Assembly: GCA_036320915.1 (NCBI GenBank) | Contig: JAXBDG010000007.1 | Span: 496,001-560,000 of the forward strand | DNA length: 64,000 nt | Source: Linnemannia elongata | Taxonomy: Eukaryota > Mortierellomycota > Mortierellomycetes > Mortierellales > Mortierellaceae | Direction: 5' to 3' | Part shown: positions 23,429 to 33,372 of the stretch, piece by piece | Layout of the letters: each line of letters begins with the position of its first letter | Numbering within the stretch: the stretch's first letter is position 1 | Translations under genes and position numbers: made by a program | The notes under the pieces: model-generated | What the model saw: only the letters and a program-made list of their open reading frames with translations | The model's database searches: none | Told to the model about the DNA's origin: nothing

Positions 23429-23484
<56 letters not shown>
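23429..23484. repeat. (CT)28 microsatellite in the array gene 2 leader
   Basis: Uninterrupted CT dinucleotide repeat of about 56 bp that ends 13 bp before the ATG at 23498, so it is likely in the 5' UTR or core promoter. CT-rich leaders also precede array genes 1 and 3, but only this one is a pure repeat. Confidence 0.9.
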
Positions 23485-23485
<1 letters not shown>

Positions 23486-23497
23486 ACGACCTCCCTC

Positions 23498-25788
23498 ATG
23501 TCAACCATGTATAAGCCAATACCAGTCACGGTTACTTTTCCTCGACCAAAATGCTTCTGCGGCTACACCGCCGTCTCCATCTACCCAGACCCAGCTCGGT
23601 CATTACCATCGAGAGGAGACAAGCATCATTTGTTGAAAAACAACTGGGTGTACGAGTGTCATTTTACTCCCAAACAACGGGGCATGGTCCAGCCGGATAT
23701 CTGTGAAGACTGCGAGGAGTCACGAAATCGAGCAACTCGCAAGTCCAACGAGCTCATGGTAACAAACATGTCTTTTTGTTAGATACTTCTTTTGTTTCAA
23801 AGGATCCGTACTATATATCACATACTGATTTAATATATTTGACTCTCAATGTGTGACAGGGGTCAAGTACAACCACACCAGACTTCGACCCATCCCCTTC
23901 ATCCTCTCAGAACTCAACAACAGCAACGACGACAAACAAGACTAAGAAACATCGCCAGCATAAGAGACACATGGCTCCTATGTATGACAACATTGAGCTC
24001 TGGCCTCGACCATCCTCATCGTCATCCGACTATTCCTCCACAAAAACAACAAACAACAAGGACAATGACAAGGAGACACTCATCGGAGCCAATATCAATC
24101 ACCCATCGGCATTCTACGGTCTATCTCCACTGGACCATCTCCGAGTGTGTGGCTTTCATATGCACGCCTTGGAATGGCACCATATGCAGACTGTGGGCAT
24201 CGACAAGATCCTCCGTCTTGCAGACAAGACGAACTGTCCGGTGTTCAACCTGTCGGTTGTTCGATGGCTGGGCGAGCAGATCAGGAAACCCGCAACGTCA
24301 ACCGGCACCAGCGCCAGGACAACTACCAGGGCAAGCAGCACAGGAACTCAAAACAAGAACAAGGATAATGATGCGATGTCATTTATCATGGGGATGGACT
24401 TGAAGTTGTTCCACAAGATGGGTTGTCACTGCAAGAAGGAAGCTGCCCTGGTCAGGGCTCCTGTTATTCCTCCATCAACTCCGTCATCCTCTTCCCTCGC
24501 CACTTCCAGTCGTCGGGCCGCTGCCACTAATACGAATTCGGCTCAGCAGGAGAAACAGTTTTGGATTGTTTGTCGAGCACGTGCAGAGATCAAGTCGTCT
24601 TTTGAGATTGTCGATCGTGGAGGAAGTGGTGGTGAAATGGGGAATAGGAATTCCCTCGAGTTCTTTGGGACGACGACTACATCTGGATCAGGACCAGGAT
24701 CAGGACCAGGATCGAGCAGGAGAGGGAGGAAGGTGGTCCCTGCAGGGACTAGTATGGGATTACCGGGTCAACTATGTTCGTTTGGGATTCCGCTCGAGAT
24801 TGCCAACTTTGGACACAACCGATCTCCGATCCACGCCAAAGTCGAGACCAACACCAGGCTCTCGCAGTGGCTCTCGCCCCCCACTGCTTTGTCGCATTCC
24901 CATCCTCGCCCCTTTTACATTTCGACTCAAGCGAAGCAGACAGTCTCGGCTGTTAAGGGTTCGCCGGCACCAGGGTGGAGGTTGCAGCAACCAGTCATCT
25001 CATCGAAACCAGGATCACTCGTGACTATGCGGTACCTTGAGCAGAATGGATGGCCCTGGTCAACTCCCTTTCTTTATAGCGAGGATAGCCAGAGTCAGGT
25101 TCTGGAACGGGAGAGGAGAGACTACATCAAGGACGAGCACAGTCACCAACATTTTGTTCGCTGGATAGAGGAAGTTCGACGCATCGAGCAGGTACCGGAA
25201 AAGTGCGACTTGGAGGGACTGGACAATGAGCTGCATGACGTGTTGGCACAACATGACAAAGTACTAAAGTCAAGGATAGGAGTCGATGAGGAGGGTTGTT
25301 CGATCGAGATGCAAGAAGACTATGTGGGCAGTCGGTTCTACAAGAAGGTTGACATGGACGCCATTCCGACTCTCAGATTGCAACTGTGCAAGGACTGCAG
25401 GCAAGGCGGACACGAGTTTTGCGTTATCCCTCGCTATCGCCACGACCACAAGCACCCGCTCCCTTCGCCATCTCAATTGATACAATTGGATGTCGACATG
25501 GATATTGACATAGACACTGGTGTTGCTTGTCAAGTTGAGGCTGAGGCGGAGGTTGATCTGGAGCTTAGGCAAGTTGACAGGGAGCTGGAGGAGGTGATGA
25601 GACGCCACGCGGAGCAAGTCCAACGGATTGCGGAGGCTCGTTCGTGGTTGATCCCGTTCTTTTTGGAGTGTGAGTCGTGCGAGTTGCGACGGCTGGATGT
25701 GGATGTGCTCCCATGCAGTCACACGATATTGTGCGTACAATGTCTTGACCGTGTCGAGTTTTACGTCGTCCCTCGTGCAGTGTTGTAG
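23498..25788 (+). CDS. Zinc-finger array gene 2 (GRF-like cluster, HALEWHH block, half-RING)
   Basis: Exons 23498-23758 and 23860-25788; intron of 101 nt (GTAACA..ACAG), phase 0; 729 aa. This is the cleanest member. Order of elements: RPKCFCGYTAVSIY (16-29), NWVYECHF (49-56), PDICEDCE (67-74), the splice junction at residue 87/88, YDNIELWP (about 129-136), VCGFHMHALEWHHMQT (183-198), SVVRWLG (about 219-225), a second Cys module CHC ... QFWIVC (276-325), PIHAK ... LSQWLSP (about 410-427), CKDCRQGGHEFC (597-608), a Glu/Leu-rich helical stretch and CESC ... LPCSHTILCVQC ... EFY within the last 43 residues. The end resembles the first part of a RING (CxxC ... CxH ... CxxC) with no final CPxC pair. 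Linkers are Ser/Thr-rich. The ATG follows the CT repeat directly and matches the N-termini of the other copies. AATAAA at 25834 lies 46 bp after the stop. No enzymatic domain is recognised; nucleic-acid or protein binding is inference. Confidence 0.85.
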
Positions 25789-25833
25789 GGGTGAGCGTAA
25801 ACTTTTCATCATTAAAGGATGATGATGGTGATA

Positions 25834-25839
25834 AATAAA
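25834..25839 (+). terminator. Poly-A signal AATAAA of array gene 2
   Basis: Canonical hexamer 46 bp downstream of the stop codon, followed by a T-rich tract (25863-25891). Confidence 0.55.
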
Positions 25840-25856
25840 GACGGAGGAATAGACTC

Positions 25857-25862
<6 letters not shown>

Positions 25863-25891
<29 letters not shown>
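25863..25891. repeat. Poly-T tract, 29 bp
   Basis: Uninterrupted run of about 29 T just downstream of the array gene 2 poly-A signal. Confidence 0.85.
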
Positions 25892-25895
<4 letters not shown>

Positions 25896-26032
25896 ACAAG
25901 GAGAGGATGGTCAAAGGACCCACCCATGTTCATGCTCTTTTGTGTCCTCCCTTTCACTCGTCATTTCTTTTTTCTTTTACCAACTCGATGCTTTGTGTTC
26001 CGCCTTGTGCATGCATGGACGCATGGGTGGAC

Positions 26033-26043
26033 CTATATATTTA
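26033..26043 (+). promoter_or_regulatory. TATA-like element upstream of array gene 3
   Basis: CTATATATTTA about 205 bp upstream of the ATG at 26244, in the 455-bp spacer after array gene 2. Consistent with a TATA box; no start-site evidence. Confidence 0.4.
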
Positions 26044-26243
26044 CCCTTCAGAGTTTGTGTACCATCAGCACCGCATGACCTCTTTTTTTAAGCTCTCTCC
26101 GATGTGCATCAAATCTGTTACCTCAACTCGTCCCTATTTCTTTATGCTCTCAATTGTTTCCTTCCTTTCACCTCTTTTTTTCACTTTTTCCACACTCTCC
26201 CCTCCCACACGCACACACATACATACACACACTCCTCCAAAGC

Positions 26244-28843
26244 ATGAACTTACCCACGCGCACTTCCTCCTCTTCCTCTTCATATCTCTCTTCCCATACA
26301 CAATCACAACAACAACCCTCCCCTATCCATATCAGCCTCGCCCGCCCCAAATGCTTCTGCGGCTTCATATCCGTTTCTATCTACCCAGAACCCTCCTCCG
26401 GTGATGCTGATATACGCAAAGCAAACTGGGTTTACGAATGCCACTTTTCACCTAAACAACGAGGGATGATCAGACCGGATCCCTGTGAAGACTGTGAGGA
26501 AGATCGAGAGCGGGTCTTGGCCCGTGCTACTAAAGGGGTAAACGTTCTTTCTTTTAAAAAAATAAATAATTAATTAAATACATATATAAATAAACTACAC
26601 ACAAGACATAACCGTAGGAAACAGGGCGGATAGAACATCAAGAAGAATGTTAATGTATTCTGACGAATTATTGGATTTTTCTTTGTTGCTCTCGACAGCA
26701 CAATAGCACAGGAACGGCGACGACAACGACGTGTATCATGACAACACCCAAGGGTTCTATGGATGATCGTGGGTCTGGATTGAAGACAGGGTTGGCACGT
26801 CCGTTGCTCCACCAGACAGAGAAGGTCGACCAGGTGGAACTTTGGCCGTCATACAAAAAGCCGTCGTCTGCCGGTCGGGAAGCAAGGACGGCAGTACCGA
26901 TGGAGAACTGGAACAGGAACGGGGGCGGGACGATGGGCGACAGAGGAATGGCGACAGCCACTGCAACAACGGTACCGGTGGGTGAAGAATTGGGTCGGAC
27001 GGCTACTTTCCAGGGTCTGTCTTCGACAGATAGGCTCAAGGTGTGCGGGTTTCATATGCATGCCCTTGAATGGCACCACATGCAGACTGTGGGCTTGGAG
27101 GAGATTCTTGCAACGGCGAAGCTGGCGAAGTGTGATGTGTTCAACTTTTCGGTCGTCAGGTGGTTGGGCAACAAGGTCAGGACGAGTGTCGCCAATAGTT
27201 CCAACAATACCTGCCCATCCTCCATTATCAACAACACCGCCGGCTTACCCGTTACATTTCCTTTCAACCGCACCACCTGTGTCACTCCCAACAAGAGCAG
27301 CAGCAATACAGATCTGAGACTGAAATTGTTCCGCAAGATCAGTTGTGATTGCGGAGCGGACGCAGTCATCGCCAAGGGACCCACAATAGCAACCTCCTAT
27401 CGACCATCATCCAAGGAGAAGCAGTTCTTGGTCGTCTGTCGAGGACGAGCTTTCACAGACCCCGAATACGAGATAGTCGACCCAAGCCCAAATGACACAT
27501 TCTATGCCTACCACAACCATGACCGAAGCCGACTTGGATTGTTGGGTGCAACGATTCCAAAGTGTAAATTCTCCATTTCGATCGATATTGCCATCTTCTG
27601 GTCGCATAATACGCCAATTCACAGTCGGATCGAGAGCAACGAGTGGCTTGCCCAATGGTTCTCACCGCATCTTTCTGCTGGCAAGAGACTTTCTTCCTGT
27701 TCGTCGTCGCTATCTATCCCCAAGTCGCCTCGATCTAATCTCTTGTCGTCTTCTCCTCATGTTTCTGCACCTTCTCCCATTTCACGGCTGCCTCTTGGGA
27801 GTATCGGTGTTAGCGGCTCTCCTTCTTCTCCTCACCTGTCGGATTTGATGGTGTCGAGTATCCAAAGATCCTTGCACCTCGGCGATTCATCAACTAGGCG
27901 ATTCTCCAGAACAACAAAGTCAGCACACGCCAAATCCTCAGCGATTCCGACGACGACTCCAGCAGGGGCACCACCATCGCGTCTTTTGACTGTCCGGGAC
28001 TTTGAAACATTGGAACAAGTATCGTTGATACCAGCGAATGGAGGACTAATTCAAGAACAACGAGGACCTCAGGACGAGACCAGGAAGACGAACGGTGTAG
28101 GCAGACTGGTAGAGTTGGACAAGGAATTGGAGGAAACCGTCGCGTGGCATGTGGCGAATGTGACGTCGATCATGGAAGATGCTGCTCAGGACCATTGGTC
28201 AAGTCCAATGTCGACACAGGACGACTATGATGCAAACGCCTGGCATAAGTACAGCAACTATAACGAGATCGATATGATGGAGTATCCTGGGATTGCAATG
28301 TATCTCTGTCAATGGTGCAAGGCCAACACGCGGGATTTCTGCGTCATCCCATCTTTCAAGAACCAGCCTGATCTTACTTCGCCGACCGGTCTAGGGCGTA
28401 GTTCTTTGATGACAGGCAACAATCATAGGACTGGTATTACTACCGAACGGCCATTCTCATTATCACCATCTCGATCCCCTGATGGAGTCATGGATGCAAT
28501 CGAGTCGTATACCGACAGAGACACAAAGACAGCAGACAAGTACACGGAGCTGGAAAGGGTTGACAAGGCGTTGGAACGGATGATGCAACGACACGCGGCG
28601 GAGGTCCAAGAGATAATGGAATCGCGGTCTCGTGTTGTACCGGATCTGTTGATTTGTCGGGGCTGTGAGTTGCGTACGACAATGACGACGCGAGTTAGTG
28701 GTGGTAGTAGTGGGGGTCGGGATGTGTTACCGTGCTGTCATGTATTGCTGTGTATCGACTGCGTGGAAACGGTGGAGTTTTATCTCGTGCCCCGGACTAA
28801 TACCGCTACTAGCAGGAGCCCTTCTGTCTATGGCCCTGGATAA
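26244..28843 (+). CDS. Zinc-finger array gene 3 (GRF-like cluster, HALEWHH block, half-RING)
   Basis: Exons 26244-26537 and 26699-28843; intron of 161 nt (GTAAAC..ACAG), phase 0 at the same protein position as in the other two; 812 aa. The N-terminus has RPKCFCGFISVSIY (34-47), NWVYECHF (61-68) and PDPCEDCE (78-85). VCGFHMHALEWHHMQT is at 213-228, followed by SVVRWLG, CDCG ... QFLVVC, PIHSR ... WLAQWFSP, an extra 150-residue Ser/Thr-rich linker that explains the longer protein, a CQWCKANTRDFC cluster, a helical Glu-rich stretch, and the C-terminal CRGC ... LPCCHVLLCIDC ... EFYLVP. Here the half-RING has an insertion (Thr/Ser/Gly-rich) between its two halves. The ATG is the first one giving a leader-free N-terminus; an in-frame ATG further upstream (26154) would add CT/CA-derived low-complexity sequence. 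AATAAA at 29178. Confidence 0.83.
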
Positions 28844-30923
28844 GAGCTGTATGAATAATTCTGTGAGCAATTATTGAGCGAACGAGTGGGTGGTGGATGC
28901 GCTCAGTTGGCGATTACGATGGACCCTGAGGTGGCAGTGCAGAGTGGTGGTCAATGTTTTTTGATGGTAGGTGTTTGAGGTTCTTACTGCTCTCAGCTAT
29001 GTGGCAGTGTATGTTTAGGGTGATGAAGGGTCTGATGCTAAATGGCAGTGTAGGAATGCAAGCATGCAGGGTCCTTTTTTTTTTTTTTGCTCAGGGACCT
29101 TCCCGGAGTTCTTTTTTCCTGTGTCGATATATGTAGGGTAGGCAGGGTGTAATGGAGTAGGTGTAGACTAGGAAATGAATAAAAAAAATAGAGTGCGCGC
29201 CGTAGTGTCTTCCATCCATCGTGAAACGCATCATGGGTCATGGATCGGGCACCCGATTTGACGTAAACGAATTATGGAATCGAAAACATGTATGTCCGCT
29301 TCCTTTCAGGTTCTTGTTCTTCTCAGCTGTTCTCTTTTTTCTCGCATATCAGATCTCGGCCCTCGCATTAACGTTTTTCAAATTTCCTAGATTACTTCAT
29401 TTCAAATAGCACTCGTAAGAGACACAAAGATGAAGGATCTGAAGTAAATGTGCTGATGCATGTGAGATGTCGATCCTCGCACAATCTACGACACCGAGAC
29501 AGTTTTACACCTCTCCTTCCTTCACTTCTTTTGCTTCTTTCCTTCTCTCGGTTTCTGTTGGTATCTTGCTCTCTCTCTCTCTCTCTCTCTCTCGCTCTAT
29601 TCTTTTTCCTCCTTTGTGCTTGTTCTCCCTATGCGCCACTGTACCAGGGTAAATTACAATGAGAAACAATGCCCCCACAACGATCTGATATGAATGTGTG
29701 TGTGTCGGGCGGGAATCGAAATTAATTTTTAGTGTGCAGAAGGATGTCTTTCATTCATTTTTTTCTATGGGAGATTTTGTGGAGTTGGGAATCGAACCTC
29801 ATAGAATATACTGTAGTAAGAGGTAGGGGTGGTGTTGTTGTTGTTATTCTACAAACGAGATGCGCCCATCTGGCTCTCATGCGTCCGTAAGTTTTGTTGT
29901 TTGCTTGGTTGTTGTTTTTGTTTGTTTGTATGCACATGTTATAACGTGAATTGAACCAATTGGGGTTATCCTTTGTATCCTTTTTATTAAACTCGGTGGA
30001 GGGTAGTTTTTTTTTACCAAGGAGTCAGTCAGCCGTCTACCCGGCATTTTTTTGTTTTTTTTCGTTGTTGTGTTGATTTTATTTTTCTTTTTTTTGAGAG
30101 CTTTTTGCGCACAAAGAAAAACAACAACAACAATTTCTTTTCTACCCCATGGGGGGTGTGTGTCCACACCACTGTTCATGTTGGAGCAATGAAGACTAGA
30201 AAGAAGAAAAAGAGCAAAGTGAGAGTTCAATAGTGAAGTGAGCAAGAGGAGGGGGGGGGGGGCGATAATATATCAAGCGGAAAGGACAGTGCACTCACTC
30301 TTTTAATTTTCACGCGTCAAGTGGGTAAAAAGAAAATTAGAAAAATGGTCCCTTAGTCATAGGAGCATGCATGTCGGTCTTCTATTCTTCCTCCTCCTCG
30401 CTTCTTGTTATTTCCGCGCCTCTTTTTTTTTTTTTTTTTTCTAGTTGAGAGCTTTTTTTTAACGACATGAGGCCAGAAAAAACTGAAGAACAACGAGAAA
30501 AAGAAACGAGGTATGAGCGTACCATAAGCGAAACCAACCCTCCACGTATTTTTTTTTTTTTTTTTTTCAACTGAAGCAATACATACATGCGAACAAAGGT
30601 GGAGCGTTTGTTGTTTTGTATGAGAAAATGCCCCCTTCGGGTTCATTCGATTTTTTATTGACCGGCAAAGAGAAAAAGAAGGAATAAAAGGTAGGTAGAG
30701 TTATCGTACAAAAAAAGGGGGGGTTGAAAAAAAAAAGAAGCAAGAACGAGTAAAGAGTAGGAAGTGTGAGAGAGAAAGAGGAGTGTAAACGAGAAGAGTG
30801 GCAGAACCAGAGTCGACGCTCGAAACCGGTTATGTTGAAAACTCTACTAACTAATGCCCAACTCTTTTCCTCCTCACTTCAAACTCCCGACCACGAGAAA
30901 AAGAGAACTACTAAGAAAGTAAT
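28844..30923. other. Intergenic region with CT microsatellite and homopolymers
   Basis: About 2.1 kb between convergent genes. Contains a (CT)12 repeat (29569-29592), a 12-G run (30251-30262), poly-T tracts at about 30422-30441 and 30550-30567 and a small perfect hairpin ATCGGG-CA-CCCGAT near 29247. No coding frame is supported. Confidence 0.55.
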
Positions 30924-31610
30924 TTACTTGATCTCGATATCGGCGCAAGAGGTGTACCACTCGTTCTTGTTCAACATCCAGCGCCACTGGAGGAGGTAGG
31001 TACCCTTGGCACGGACGGGAACCTTGAAGCATCCACCGCAGGCGCGACGGTCCTCGTTGGATCCAGAGTTGCAGTTCTTGTAAGGGAGACGGGCAATGGT
31101 GTTCTTGAGCAACTGCTGCTGGGAGATATCCTTGGCATTGCGAGCCTTGGACAAGTTGATCTGGACCATGCCGTTGGGCTCGTTCTTCTTGGCATGGTTC
31201 TTGGCGGGCCAGCGGACACAGAGGGTGTCACCGACGGAGGTGACGGTCATACGACCGTACTTGCCACCATAGGCCTTGGAGGGGGGGTTGGCACGGGTCT
31301 CATCAGAACCGGGCTCGGCACCAGCCTTGCGGTTAGAGCAGGGCAAGGCAGAGTTGGGGTTCTTGTGGACCTGCTGGTAGTGGCGGTTGGGCCAGGCAGA
31401 GTCGAGGGAGCCGAAGGCCTTGTGGAGAGGGAAGCGACGGGCATAACCAGTGCACTTGCCTCCCTTGTCGGACCAGTCCTGCTTACCACCCTTGTTGAAC
31501 TTCCAGTCGATGCAGTCAGCCCACGAGTGAGCCTCAGCCTGGGGGGTGTAGGAGGAGAAGACGGCCAAGGTGGCGACGACGAGCATAGTGAAGGAAGACT
31601 TGAGAACCAT
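30924..31610 (-). CDS. Secreted LPMO-like protein 1 (N-terminal His after signal cleavage)
   Basis: Intronless, 228 aa, ATG at 31610, TAA at the low-coordinate end. A signal peptide (1-27) ends QAEA, so cleavage would expose His28 as residue 1 of the mature protein (HSWADCIDW). The rest is cysteine-rich (CxGYARRF, LPCSNRK, PYKNC, ACGGCFK). WPAKNHA places a second His at 139 (mature 112). The C-terminus GTYLLQWRWMLN-KNEWYTSCADIEI resembles the last strands of AA9-type enzymes, where a Tyr (here 219) is the axial copper ligand. A free N-terminal His, second His and Tyr are the features of a lytic polysaccharide monooxygenase copper site. Assignment to an AA family is inference; a non-catalytic His-brace copper protein is possible. 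A paralogue lies 5.4 kb away on the same strand. Confidence 0.82.
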   Translation of the reverse strand: MVLKSSFTMLVVATLAVFSSYTPQAEAHSWADCIDWKFNKGGKQDWSDKGGKCTGYARRFPLHKAFGSLDSAWPNRHYQQVHKNPNSALPCSNRKAGAEPGSDETRANPPSKAYGGKYGRMTVTSVGDTLCVRWPAKNHAKKNEPNGMVQINLSKARNAKDISQQQLLKNTIARLPYKNCNSGSNEDRRACGGCFKVPVRAKGTYLLQWRWMLNKNEWYTSCADIEIK

Positions 31611-31795
31611 GATGATTTATTTATGTAGATGGAGAGAGAGGAGAGGGTTGAGGGGGGGGTAAGGGGTTGGTTTTTCGAGAAGGATGTGAGAGGGAGGAGG
31701 TTAGGGTATTGGGGTGCTAGGTAGTATAGCGGTAGGGGTGTGAAGACAGGAATGGGGATGAACGAAGATCTCAAAGACCCTGGGGATGTCCTTTC

Positions 31796-31802
31796 TTTTA
31801 TA
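31796..31802 (-). promoter_or_regulatory. TATA box of LPMO-like gene 1
   Basis: The minus strand reads GGGTATAAAAGAAAGG, with TATAAAA 186 bp upstream of the ATG at 31610. This is the best TATA match in the window and suits a strongly regulated secreted protein. Confidence 0.5.
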
Positions 31803-33332
31803 CCCTTCCTCCTCCTCAACTCCAATACCTCACTAGGGGAAAGAACGAGCAAAGCACGCCCTGGTAATCTATTCAATTGAATCGAGTATTACAGTCAGGC
31901 TAAGAACAACTTCGTCTTTTTTTCTTGCCCGGGGAAAAGATATAGGACCAAGGAGAAAAAGTAAAAACAGAGATAACCCGTTCCCCACTTTTGAATTGGA
32001 TGTTTGGTGGTTGAACTTGTGAGCATTTGTTATAGAAAATACGCGGACTGAGTTGGGAGGCAAAAGAGTTGTATTAGTCTTTGGTTATTTTTCTCTCTAG
32101 CGCTGTTTTTATTTTTGAGCATTTCATTGGAAGGGTCGAAGGAAGGAAGAAGGGGAGAAGGAAGAGAGAATGGCTAAAAACAAAACACAAAAAAATGGTA
32201 GCGAAGAGGAATGGAACTCTTTGGTTGTTGTAGCTGAAGCCGAGAGTCGTTTTTCAATGACAATGGTGAACAAAGCATGGGGTGTGAATGTCGTTTGAAG
32301 ACAACACAGCATTTCAGTTCATAAACTGTCGTGAACAGGAAGAGAGACAGCGACAGGGAGATATTCCACGGGCCTTTAAATCTGAAGTCATTCATACTTT
32401 TTGTTCGCAGCTCAGTCTGTTTGTGTTAAGCATGTACAAATATCATTTCACCCATGCTATCTCTCTTTCTTCAGTTTCCTCCATGCTATTTCATTGTTCA
32501 TCCCCCTTGTAATTAACACCTAGGACATCAAGCTGCATGCACTACCAACCAGGCCACCTACACCCCGTACTACCACACACACACTCTCCCACTCTGCCCA
32601 CCGAGCAATAAATAATGAACGAGTGGAGTTGGAAAACGGGCCACAGGGCACCACAAAATAATAACCCGAGTGCTCTCCTCCCCACCCACCCTGTTTGTAA
32701 TAAATTCTTTCTCTTCCAAGCGACGACCACAAGTGTTATGAGTGTGCTCAAAAGGTCATTCGTTCTCGTTAGTTAAGCCTACTTGGTTCACCTCTCTGCT
32801 CTTCTTTTTTGTCTCTCGTTACTTTTCATTGACCTGTGAACGAATGACTGAAGTGAGTGTGTGTGTTTATGTGTGTAAAAATGATGAGAGCGTTTGTTGA
32901 CATAAAAGGACCCAAGAAATCAGACTATCCAAATGACCTACCCTTCCCTCCCTTGCCTGTTCTGGACCTTGCATCTCTTCTCCCCCTTTTACTAGATGTC
33001 TATGCCGACAAGGCAAACAGATAGGGCAGGACAGAGATAAACAAACAGGACAAATAACGGTAGACAACCACTCTTTCAAGATACATGCCATCCGAGAGGG
33101 GAAAAGAGAGATCGCCCAATGTTTTATTTTATTTTTCTTCTCGTTTTTTGATGACAAGATACATCTTCGATGGCGAATAATGGCTCCAACGACAAACGCT
33201 TACTCACAGACATCGCATGCACATACACACGACTCTCTTTGGTTGTTTCCCTGGAAGCAGTAATACGACTTGATTATCCCCATCTCAAACGGAAACATTT
33301 GATGATCTCGGTACCTGATTCTTGCTCTACTC

Positions 33333-33372
33333 GGTAACAAACCACCGCACCACACCCCGGTGGTTTGTTACC
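33333..33372. repeat. Perfect 15-bp inverted repeat (hairpin)
   Basis: GGTAACAAACCACCG (33333-33347) is the exact reverse complement of CGGTGGTTTGTTACC (33358-33372), separated by a 10-base C-rich loop. There is no T-run or gene end next to it. It could be a cruciform, the core of a small inverted-repeat element or a structured RNA. Confidence 0.8.

Noticed and set aside
29741..29870. Possible tRNA around TTCGATTCCC on the minus strand near 29785
   Set aside because: The T-stem does not pair and no acceptor or D arm can be formed.
31247..31876. 209-codon minus-strand frame overlapping LPMO-like gene 1
   Set aside because: Out-of-frame translation (Ser/Pro-rich) of the LPMO-like coding sequence and its leader.
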